From Acidobacteriota bacterium (GTDB taxonomy: Bacteria > Acidobacteriota > Blastocatellia > Pyrinomonadales > Pyrinomonadaceae), in NCBI GenBank assembly GCA_019247865.1, contig JAFBAJ010000782.1, positions 1-7,748 of the forward strand: DNA of 7,748 nt, read 5' to 3'. The notes under the pieces are model-generated. The model was not told the DNA's origin. It ran no database searches and saw only the letters and a list, made by a program, of their open reading frames with translations. Below are positions 1-5,680 of the stretch, one piece after another. The translations under genes were made by a program, and so were the position numbers. Within the stretch, counting starts at the first letter, position 1. The number at the start of each line of letters is the position of its first letter.

Positions 1-775
1 CGATATCGGAATTGAGGTGCCCCGGAAACTCCGCCGCGCTGCTCCAGGTGCGCGTGATCTTCGCCGTCGGCAGGTCGATCTCGTAAATGTATTCGCGGAT
101 AAAGCCGGGCGACCAGTTGACCCAGTCCTCGTGATCCGTGATGAGCGAATAGGTCAGTGCATAGCCGACAGGCTTTTGCGGATGGACACGACAGTGCCAG
201 ACGTTGTTCTGCACTTTGATGATCCGGCAACGCTTCCTGGGGTCAGGCTCTTCCAGATCGAAGACGCCGACCTGCCGCACGTCCTTGCGCTCAGGCCCCA
301 GGTCGCCCATCAGTATGTAACGATGCGTCGGGTCCCAGCGCAGCTCGTGCGCGTTCTCCAGATAATGCGGCCCCAGGTTTTCGGGGTTCTTGAGATCATC
401 AATGTGAAAGCGGTAGAGGTGATCTCCGATCGCGCCGATGAAACGCTCGCTGTCCGGATACCAGAGGTGATGCGTGTTGGCGCGCAGGCGGTACGGGCTC
501 GCTTCAACATACATCGTGGACTGGCGCGCGTACTCGCGCATGTTGTTCGCGTCCGTGATGTCCACCAGAAAGATCGTCTGGCTGAAGTTGCCTAAGAGCA
601 CCAGCTTCCCGTTCGGCGCAAGCGAAGGATTGTGCGCCGCGCTGATGCCGTAGAAATGCTGTATATAAAATTTTCGCTCCGGCCAGTCGAAACGCAGAAT
701 TCCGGCGCTGCCGATGAGACCGTCCAGGTGTGGGCCGTCGAGTGCGAAGTAGACACTAAAAGGTGCGTCGCTCAC
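1..775 (-). CDS. Putative beta-propeller protein, partial (C-terminus beyond the window)
   Basis: This reading frame gives 258 codons without a stop before the window edge, so the 3' end is missing. I choose a GTG start: the ATG two bases upstream is followed at once by TGA, while the GTG has AGGAGG four bases upstream (780-785). No signal peptide or membrane segment is seen, so the product is probably cytoplasmic. It has the look of a propeller: short beta-rich repeats ending in phrases such as LVDITD, YRFHIDD, VGVFDLEEP and YEIDLPT. A histidine recurs about every 40-60 residues at a similar place in the repeat (H48, H103, H143, H194, H253), several followed by a proline and a turn (HNPSLAPNG, HHLWYPDS, HELRWDPTH). 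I do not recognise the family and assign no function. It lies 42 nt after the metallophosphoesterase gene on the same strand, so the two are probably cotranscribed. The gene is convincing; the fold is inferred. Confidence 0.8.
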   Translation of the reverse strand, partial: MSDAPFSVYFALDGPHLDGLIGSAGILRFDWPERKFYIQHFYGISAAHNPSLAPNGKLVLLGNFSQTIFLVDITDANNMREYARQSTMYVEASPYRLRANTHHLWYPDSERFIGAIGDHLYRFHIDDLKNPENLGPHYLENAHELRWDPTHRYILMGDLGPERKDVRQVGVFDLEEPDPRKRCRIIKVQNNVWHCRVHPQKPVGYALTYSLITDHEDWVNWSPGFIREYIYEIDLPTAKITRTWSSAAEFPGHLNSDI

Positions 776-817
776 ATTGCCTCCTCATGCTGACCGTCAT
801 GTTGCTTTGGTAAAGAG

Positions 818-2818
818 TCAGGCTGCCGGCGGTTTATACGATCTCGAAACCTCCTCGACGCCCGTCGGCGTGATTGCCTTCTGCATGACCACCGGAGCCT
901 CGATCAATTCCGGCGGAGTGGCCTGCGGGTCGTCAGGCAGCATCTCCGGGCCGGTTCCGCTCGTGCGCCGTTTCCACTTGCGCGGCACGCGCCGGATGCC
1001 GATCGGATAGATGGTCAGAGTCCCTTCCTCATCGATGTGCAGTCTCAAAGTGTTCTTCCAGTCCTCGACGGAAATGGACGAGAAGGCTTCGTTGGCATGT
1101 CGCCCGAAGAGGTTCATCGAAATGAGCAGGTAGAGCCCCATGATGAGCGACCCGAAGACGTATCCTCCGAGCAGGATCAGCAGCGCAGCGACCAGCATCC
1201 CCCAATCCAGCATGAACCTGTACCCGCCCCAGCGGAGACTCGACACCCACGCCTGCTCCGAGTGCGCTCGCCCGGAGATGATGATGACGAAAGTGACCAC
1301 GATGAGCGCGACCGCAAACGCCGCGATGATGTGAGCCAGTCCGTGGAGCGGCCCCATGATCGACCTGTACCAACGGGAATGCGTGTCTGTGAAAAAGAGG
1401 AAGCCGAGCAGGATCGCCACGACCAGCACGGAGGTCACGGTGCTGTCGAGCGTGCTGAAGAGCGCGGTGGAAGCGATGCTCCACAAATTATAAGTTTCGA
1501 GCTGGAAATGCCTGTCGTTATCGTTGATCCGCGAGACCACAGAGAGCGTCGTCAGCAGGTAGAGCGCCGCCGTCACCAGCCCGAAACTCCAGCTCGCGTT
1601 TCCTTTGAGGTACGGAAAGATGAGGTTGCGCCAACACAACTTGCGAGACTCCGCTTTGGGCGGGTAACAGGCTTTGAGCTTGAACGTCCGGTCATTCATC
1701 TGGCCGTCGAGGCTCTTCTCGATCAGGACATCGAGGCTCTTGCCGCGCAGTCCTTCATGCGTCGGATGCAGGAAGGCTCCGCCGCCGCCCGCGATGATCT
1801 TCTGGCAGGACTGGTCGAGCGATTCATGGCGACGATAATGATGCAGGTCGCCCGCGATGAAGACAGCGACGTTGTGCCCCAGCCTCTTTTCGAGCAGCTT
1901 GAGATTGCTTTCGCTGTAATTGCTGTCCTCGGCTCCGTAGACGGCGGCGTTGATCCAGTGCGGCTCGGCGTGACAGAGGATGACGCTGGCGTGTTTGCCT
2001 GTGCGCTTCGTTTCGGCCTCCATCTCTTCGGAGAGACGCGCGAAGTAGGCCACCTGCGGCCCGTCTATATCCGAGCCGAGCTGCACATCCGTGCCCAGCA
2101 GCCACCAGTTATGCGGAAGCTTGAGGGCGAAATAGCTGCGCGACTGCCGCGTGCGCCAGCCCGCGAACCAGCGGTGTGAGGTGAAGAGACGCGTGAACGC
2201 GACGAGGCTGTCATACCAGTCATGATTGCCCGGAATGGCGAAGACGTGCGGATGGCTTCCGTGTGTGTACCGCATCGCGGTCTCGTACGGCCCCATCAGG
2301 CGCAGGTTGTAGACTTCGCGGCTGGCTGTCGGGTAGACCTCATCGCCGCCGAAGATCAGGACTTCGCCTCTGACGGTCTCATCGCTGCGCTCCGTTCCGG
2401 TGCGCGGGTCTGTGTAGGTAAAGGTTCGTCCGAGCTCGGCCAGGTGACTGGCGATGGCGTAGGTCGAATTCCAGCCGTCCCCGACATCGCCCACATAGTC
2501 TATCCAGATCGACGTGCGCGGCTTCGTCTCGTCCGGCTCGCAGACGGCGTGTCCGTCATCCAGATATTCATAAGTATAGTCGTAGAACTTTTCGTCCTCG
2601 TCCGAGGCCATCGCCTCGACCAGGCGCTGATCCGAGTGACGCCCGAAGATGGTCGAGATCGCCACCTCGATGCCTGTCTTGGCGAGCTGGCGCGGGTCGT
2701 ACCATCCGACCATCGGCAACTGCTTAGCCAACGGCGGAGCAATGTGCGGCCCTTTCGCAGAGCTCTTCTCCTGTGTATGAAGACCGGCAGTCGGAACTGC
2801 TTGCTCATTGTGAGACAT
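818..2818 (-). CDS. Membrane-anchored metallophosphoesterase (calcineurin-like)
   Basis: A 666-residue protein with an N-terminal metallophosphoesterase domain and a C-terminal membrane part. The metal-site motifs occur in order: DVGDG (111-115), GDEVY (158-162), GNHD (197-200), CHAEPH (282-287) and GDLHHY (323-328). DxG plus GDxxY resembles the purple acid phosphatase pattern more than the DxH/GDxxD of most bacterial enzymes. The last motif has Asp where GHxH has its first His; this may be family-typical rather than damage, since everything around it is intact. About four or five hydrophobic helices follow (roughly 411-428, 462-477, 491-515, 540-570), then a polar tail of about 95 residues. 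There is no signal peptide, so the catalytic domain is probably cytoplasmic. The ATG has AGAGGA seven bases upstream. It likely hydrolyses a phosphomonoester or phosphodiester, but the substrate cannot be read from the sequence. It heads an operon with the propeller gene. Confidence 0.9.
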   Translation of the reverse strand: MSHNEQAVPTAGLHTQEKSSAKGPHIAPPLAKQLPMVGWYDPRQLAKTGIEVAISTIFGRHSDQRLVEAMASDEDEKFYDYTYEYLDDGHAVCEPDETKPRTSIWIDYVGDVGDGWNSTYAIASHLAELGRTFTYTDPRTGTERSDETVRGEVLIFGGDEVYPTASREVYNLRLMGPYETAMRYTHGSHPHVFAIPGNHDWYDSLVAFTRLFTSHRWFAGWRTRQSRSYFALKLPHNWWLLGTDVQLGSDIDGPQVAYFARLSEEMEAETKRTGKHASVILCHAEPHWINAAVYGAEDSNYSESNLKLLEKRLGHNVAVFIAGDLHHYRRHESLDQSCQKIIAGGGGAFLHPTHEGLRGKSLDVLIEKSLDGQMNDRTFKLKACYPPKAESRKLCWRNLIFPYLKGNASWSFGLVTAALYLLTTLSVVSRINDNDRHFQLETYNLWSIASTALFSTLDSTVTSVLVVAILLGFLFFTDTHSRWYRSIMGPLHGLAHIIAAFAVALIVVTFVIIISGRAHSEQAWVSSLRWGGYRFMLDWGMLVAALLILLGGYVFGSLIMGLYLLISMNLFGRHANEAFSSISVEDWKNTLRLHIDEEGTLTIYPIGIRRVPRKWKRRTSGTGPEMLPDDPQATPPELIEAPVVMQKAITPTGVEEVSRSYKPPAA

Positions 2819-3178
2819 GGGAACTTCCTCTCGCTGAATCAGGCTCGGTGAACATCCAACGCTCCCTCTGCTTGATCGAACAACCTGCCGGAAGTGACCC
2901 TGTGGGGCACGGGAAGAAAAACGCTTGAGTCGAGATATGTCGCAGGCAAAGACCTAAATGTGAGTTGCGCCCTCGCTGCTTGAATAAAGTTGTTGACTTA
3001 CGGTCGAGACATCAAATTGCGAAATAGGAAAGGACTGCCAACGTGAAGTCATAAAGTGTGGACAGCCAGTAAGACAATCCAATCTACATTACCGCCTGCC
3101 AGCATGTTCATTACGAGGCATTGAACATCAGAGGAAGTCTGGTCAACCAGAGGTCGTATTGAAAAGACTTCAGCAGAT
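2819..3178 (-). other. Long untranslated leader of the metallophosphoesterase operon
   Basis: About 360 nt lie between the expected transcription start near 3178 and the metallophosphoesterase ATG. No gene of normal size fits on either strand. The early leader holds two inverted repeats: TCTGGT/ACCAGA (3138-3143 with 3146-3151) and GAAGTCT/AGACTTC (3134-3140 with 3165-3171). They share bases 3138-3140, so the two hairpins exclude each other. A 20-codon ORF (3111 to 3049, minus strand) has no Shine-Dalgarno sequence and is not called as a gene. I recognise no known riboswitch class. A nearer, weaker promoter could also exist. Confidence 0.4.
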
Positions 3179-3185
3179 GCGCAGG

Positions 3186-3213
3186 ATTATAGCTCCGGCA
3201 TAAATGAAGTCAA
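3186..3213 (-). promoter_or_regulatory. Sigma70-type promoter for the metallophosphoesterase operon
   Basis: Read on the minus strand, TTGACT (3213-3208) is followed after 16 bases by a perfect TATAAT (3191-3186), with an AT-rich stretch upstream of the -35 box. Transcription would start near 3178. It sits between the hairpin that ends the exporter unit and the metallophosphoesterase gene, so its target is clear from position. Confidence 0.7.
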
Positions 3214-3269
3214 CAAATTATTTTACGTGCTTATGAATCAAAATTTGCAAGGCGAGATGCGGAGTGAGC

Positions 3270-3336
3270 CGGAAGGATTGCGGAAGGAGTTGAGACCTCG
3301 AAATGCAAGGTCCCAACTCCTTCCGCAATCCTTCCG
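3270..3336 (-). terminator. Long near-perfect hairpin at the end of the exporter gene
   Basis: Arms 3270-3298 and 3308-3336 pair over 29 bp with one mismatch and a 9-nt loop (3299-3307). The structure begins one base after the TAA of the exporter gene. CGGAAGGA occurs twice in the left arm (3270 and 3281), 11 bases apart. No T-run follows directly on the minus strand, so it is not a textbook intrinsic terminator. It may act as a 3' stabiliser or transcription barrier, or be a copy of a dispersed palindromic repeat. Confidence 0.6.
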
Positions 3337-3337
3337 C

Positions 3338-4327
3338 TTAGTTCGTACCGACCGAGCAGGCCTTTGAGGCGTGTGCGAGAGTTTGCGTGCGCGGCTCCGC
3401 CTCTCTCTCAGGAGTGCGCGGCGCGCTTTCGACCGAGCGCTTGGGCGCGGTCTTGACCAGCGCGACGCCGGCCAGAATGATGGTCGTGGCCCCGATCACA
3501 CGCCAGCCCAGGGACTCTGACAGGATGGCCCAGCCGAGCAGCACTGCGATCACAGGGTTGACGTACGAGTACATAGAGACCAGCGAGAGCGGCAGCTTCT
3601 GCACAGCATACGTGTATGAACCGTAGGCCACAATCGACCCGAAGACGACCAGATACGCGAAGGCCGAAAAAGAGCGCCCGCTGAAATGTATGACGCGCCA
3701 TTCGCCGAGCGTCGTCCCGACGAGCGTCAGCGCCGCACCCGCGATCAACATCTGCACCGCCGCCGCCATCAGAGGCGAGAGCTTCGTCTGGTGATGCTTC
3801 GAGTAGACCGAGCCCGTCGACCAGGAGGCGCAGCCGAGCTGTATCAGGAGCGCGCCGAGCAGGTAATACCCGTCGAGCCGCGCGCCAAAGAGATTCGGCG
3901 CGACCAGCAGCACGAGTCCGCCGAAGCCTATCATCAAGCCGACGAGCGCACGTCCGCTCACGCGCTCTCCGTTACGCAGGACTCTTTCCAGTCCCATCAC
4001 CCAGAAGGGCGAAGTCGCCACCAGCAAAGCTGCCGGGCCGCTCGGCACCCACTGTTCGGCCAGCACGACCCCGCCGTTGCCTACGCCGAGGAGCATCAGC
4101 CCGACCACGCTCTGCACAAACCATTCCCTGCCCTGAGGCAGCCGCGCGCCGCGCATGAAGAAGACGAAGGTAAACAGCATCGTGCCCGCCGTCAGAAAAC
4201 GCAGTCCGGCGAAGAGCATCGGCGGCAGCGTCTCCAAGCCGATGCGAATCGCCAGGTAGGTCGTGCCCCAGAGAAAACAGACCGCGGCCCACGCGCCGTA
4301 AGCTGCGAATTTTTCCCGACTCGTCAT
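3338..4327 (-). CDS. EamA/DMT-family metabolite exporter (YedA-like)
   Basis: A 329-residue inner-membrane protein made of two EamA repeats (about 12-142 and 155-292), giving ten predicted helices. Family features include FLWGTTYLAIRIG near the N-terminus, the first-repeat phrase VPSGPAALLVATSPFW (95-109), and SYVNPVIAVLLGWAILSE (254-271) in the second repeat. The whole reads like Escherichia coli YedA/PecM-type drug/metabolite exporters. The polar, charged tail after about residue 292 is probably cytoplasmic and poorly conserved. The ATG lies 13 nt after the stop of the Lrp-type regulator gene, and AGGTAAAGGG overlaps that stop, so the two are likely cotranscribed and translationally coupled. 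With an Lrp-type regulator upstream, export of an amino acid or related metabolite is the likeliest role, but the substrate is not shown by the sequence. Confidence 0.92.
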   Translation of the reverse strand: MTSREKFAAYGAWAAVCFLWGTTYLAIRIGLETLPPMLFAGLRFLTAGTMLFTFVFFMRGARLPQGREWFVQSVVGLMLLGVGNGGVVLAEQWVPSGPAALLVATSPFWVMGLERVLRNGERVSGRALVGLMIGFGGLVLLVAPNLFGARLDGYYLLGALLIQLGCASWSTGSVYSKHHQTKLSPLMAAAVQMLIAGAALTLVGTTLGEWRVIHFSGRSFSAFAYLVVFGSIVAYGSYTYAVQKLPLSLVSMYSYVNPVIAVLLGWAILSESLGWRVIGATTIILAGVALVKTAPKRSVESAPRTPEREAEPRTQTLAHASKACSVGTN

Positions 4328-4340
4328 CGCTAAAAACCCT

Positions 4341-4808
4341 TTACCTTTCCCGCCTGAACGCCAGACGCGGCGTCTCCTTGTCCGTCTTGAGCACGATCGT
4401 CGTCCGCGTCGACCGTATGTTCTTGAACTGCCCGAACTCCTCTTTCAAAATTCGATAGAGGTCGTCCGTGTCGCGCGCACGCACCTTCACCAGAAAGCAG
4501 TCCTCGCCCGCCAGGTGATGCACCTCCAACACGCTCGGCAAAGCACAGAGGCCCGCAGAGGTGCGCTCCGACTGCTCTAAGGCATACTCGTCATCCACAC
4601 GCACGAAGATGAAGGCCAGCAGGCCCAGCTCCAGCGCGTGCGGGTCGAGCAGGGCCATGTAGCCTTTGATCAGCCCGCGCTCCTCCAGCTTGCGCACACG
4701 CTCCAGCATCGCCGAAGGCGTCAGCTCCACTGCACGAGCCAGATCGACGTTGGTCATCCGGCCGTCCTGCTGCAGCAGCTCTAAGATTCTCTCGTCCTTT
4801 TCGTCCAT
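4341..4808 (-). CDS. Lrp/AsnC-family transcriptional regulator
   Basis: A 155-residue feast/famine regulator of normal length. Residues 1-50 form the winged helix-turn-helix: MDEKDERILELLQQDGR opens it, and the recognition region is TPSAMLERVRKLEERGLIKG (30-49). The RAM (AsnC_trans_reg) domain spans about 62-145 and contains HHLAGEDCFLVKV (97-109), the usual effector-binding and oligomer region. I use the ATG at 4808, which gives the canonical family N-terminus and has AGGA just upstream. A TTG at 4820 would add four residues but has no ribosome binding site. It precedes the exporter gene in the same operon, so it probably senses the exported compound, most likely an amino acid, and controls its own operon through the palindrome at its promoter. 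Lrp-family proteins can activate or repress; the direction here is unknown. Confidence 0.93.
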   Translation of the reverse strand: MDEKDERILELLQQDGRMTNVDLARAVELTPSAMLERVRKLEERGLIKGYMALLDPHALELGLLAFIFVRVDDEYALEQSERTSAGLCALPSVLEVHHLAGEDCFLVKVRARDTDDLYRILKEEFGQFKNIRSTRTTIVLKTDKETPRLAFRRER

Positions 4809-4878
4809 GATTCCTGCCAAAAATCTGCTCCGCTCGACCCTCTGAACTGTTTTTCCACTTTTCCGGCTCGATTATTAA

Positions 4879-4891
4879 CGTAGAATCTACG
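4879..4891. promoter_or_regulatory. Perfect 13-bp palindrome, candidate Lrp/AsnC operator
   Basis: CGTAGA-A-TCTACG is a perfect 6-1-6 inverted repeat that covers the -10 box of the regulator promoter. Lrp-family sites are short palindromes, often built around TAGA and TCTA half-sites, and this one fits that style. Binding here would block RNA polymerase, which predicts negative autoregulation relieved or changed by the effector. Confidence 0.5.
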
Positions 4892-4912
4892 CTCGTTGTT
4901 CCATTCTGTCAA
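4884..4912 (-). promoter_or_regulatory. Sigma70-type promoter for the regulator-exporter operon
   Basis: On the minus strand a perfect TTGACA (4912-4907) is followed after 17 bases by TAGATT (4889-4884), which matches four of six -10 consensus positions. Transcription would start near 4877 and give a leader of about 70 nt. The weak -10 box lies inside the palindrome. Confidence 0.65.
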
Positions 4913-4976
4913 ACTTTATTTCCTATAGCTTCCATTATTTTGAATTTTAGTCGGAACCGCCCCTCCCCCGACCGGA

Positions 4977-4997
4977 CTTGACAAAAACGGACTCAAC
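4977..4997. promoter_or_regulatory. HAIR-like operator (HspR type) at the hsp20 promoter
   Basis: The sequence reads CTTGACA-N7-ACTCAAC. The HspR operator HAIR described in Streptomyces is CTTGAGT-N7-ACTCAAG, so 11 of 14 defined positions match and the spacing is exact. It covers the -35 box and half of the promoter spacer, a repressing position. HspR controls clpB, dnaK and small heat-shock genes in several phyla, which suits the genes downstream. No hspR gene lies in the window. Confidence 0.5.
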
Positions 4998-5006
4998 ATT
5001 TATCAT
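4978..5006 (+). promoter_or_regulatory. Sigma70-type promoter for hsp20-clpB
   Basis: A perfect TTGACA (4978-4983), a 17-base spacer and TATCAT (5001-5006, five of six matches) point to a strong housekeeping promoter starting near 5013. Its strength implies that a repressor or a post-transcriptional control keeps the operon low without heat. No CIRCE element is visible. Confidence 0.7.
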
Positions 5007-5049
5007 GCATCCATGCTCAGCAACCCTAAGAGGCGTCCGGTTCCGGCCG

Positions 5050-5100
5050 ATTTCCCGTCTCTGCGGGTGCTAAAATAAGTTTTAAGTTTGAGGAGGAAAT
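5050..5100 (+). promoter_or_regulatory. Possible RNA thermometer masking the hsp20 Shine-Dalgarno sequence
   Basis: In the roughly 90-nt leader, ATTTCC (5050-5055) is the exact complement of GGAAAT (5095-5100), which includes part of the AGGAGG ribosome binding site. After a two-base bulge, TCT (5058-5060) can pair with GGA (5092-5094), one pair being G-U. Such a short, imperfect stem fits the general plan of thermometers upstream of small heat-shock genes. It does not match the ROSE or fourU classes clearly, so this is inference. Confidence 0.35.
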
Positions 5101-5105
5101 GCCGT

Positions 5106-5612
5106 ATGAGCATAGTTCGTTACGACCCTTTCCGTGATTTACGCAGTCTTCAGGACGAAGTGAACCGCCTCTTTTCGACCAATCTGTCGCGCGCCTTCGG
5201 CGAGGAAGGCATTGCGCGCGGGGCCTGGAATCCGAGCGTGGACATCTACGAGAACAAAGACCAGATCGTGCTCGAAGCAGAACTGCCGGGCATGAAGCGC
5301 GAGGATTTTGACCTCTCGATCGAGAACAACGTCATCACACTGCGCGGCGAGCGCCGCTTTGAGAAGCAGGACGACGGCGACAACTACCATCGCGTCGAGC
5401 GGTCTTACGGCTCTTTCGCGCGCTCCTTCACGCTGCCGCAGACTGTGCAGGCGGACGAAGTGGCGGCGGAGTATCGCAACGGCGTCCTGCGCGTCACGAT
5501 GCCCAAGCGCGAAGAGGTCAAGGCGCGCCGGATTGAGGTCGGAGGCGAGAGCGGCTCGGCCAAAGCTCCGCGCACCATCGAGGCGAAGGCCGAAAAAGCG
5601 TCCGGGAGCTAA
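5106..5612 (+). CDS. hsp20: Small heat-shock protein, Hsp20/alpha-crystallin family
   Basis: A 168-residue ATP-independent holdase that binds unfolding proteins and keeps them ready for refolding by DnaK and ClpB. The N-terminal arm (1-40, [20 protein letters not shown]) is typical of bacterial class A proteins. The alpha-crystallin domain begins at WNPSVDIYE (41-49) and includes ELPGM (59-63), [11 protein letters not shown] (98-108) and [13 protein letters not shown] (121-133). RIEV (142-145) supplies the I-x-V anchor used in oligomer assembly, followed by a Lys/Ala/Glu-rich tail. I chose the ATG at 5106, which has GAGGAGG nine bases upstream. A TTG at 5088 would put that ribosome binding site inside the coding region. 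It is the first gene after the HAIR-like promoter, with clpB 68 nt downstream. Confidence 0.96.
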   Translation: MSIVRYDPFRDLRSLQDEVNRLFSTNLSRAFGEEGIARGAWNPSVDIYENKDQIVLEAELPGMKREDFDLSIENNVITLRGERRFEKQDDGDNYHRVERSYGSFARSFTLPQTVQADEVAAEYRNGVLRVTMPKREEVKARRIEVGGESGSAKAPRTIEAKAEKASGS

Positions 5613-5624
5613 TCTTTCAAAGCA

Positions 5625-5677
5625 GGGTGACGGGTGATGAAAGCTTCACTCGCATCACTCGTCACTCAAGATTTTTT
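5625..5677 (+). terminator. Terminator-like hairpin between hsp20 and clpB, built from heptamer-type repeats
   Basis: Arms 5625-5639 and 5653-5667 pair over all 15 positions in RNA, two of them G-U, around a 13-nt loop. A run of six T (5672-5677) follows four bases after the stem. The arms consist of degenerate heptamers (GTGACGG, TCACTCG, GTCACTC). The offset T-run suggests partial termination or attenuation rather than a full stop, which would give more hsp20 than clpB message. Confidence 0.5.
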
Positions 5678-5680
5678 GTT

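Noticed and set aside
17..595. 192-codon plus-strand frame opposite the propeller gene
   Set aside because: The minus-strand frame is open to the edge, has a strong ribosome binding site and continues the operon. The plus frame has neither context nor recognisable motifs.
1037..2179. 380-codon plus-strand frame opposite the metallophosphoesterase gene
   Set aside because: The minus strand carries clear catalytic motifs and membrane helices here. The plus-strand translation is a low-complexity, charge-rich shadow.
2897..2913. Short GC-rich hairpin (CCC-GTG with CAC-GGG) before the metallophosphoesterase gene
   Set aside because: The stem has only six pairs with a bulge and a three-base loop, and there is no T-run on either side, so it does not support a terminator call.
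2924..2930. CTTGAGT, a perfect HAIR half-site
   Set aside because: The second half ACTCAAG is absent at the required spacing, and a lone 7-mer is not evidence of HspR binding.
3049..3111. 20-codon minus-strand ORF in the metallophosphoesterase leader
   Set aside because: It starts with ATG and is fairly hydrophobic but has no Shine-Dalgarno sequence, and an ORF this short is expected by chance. It is kept only as part of the leader note.
5088..5105. TTG at 5088 as the start of hsp20
   Set aside because: Its second and third codons are the AGGAGG that serves as the ribosome binding site for the ATG at 5106, where the family's usual N-terminus begins.
5627..5680. In-frame GTG at 5627 as an upstream start of clpB
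   Set aside because: It would add 18 residues translated from the repeat hairpin, which no ClpB family member has. The ATG at 5681 gives the canonical N-terminus.
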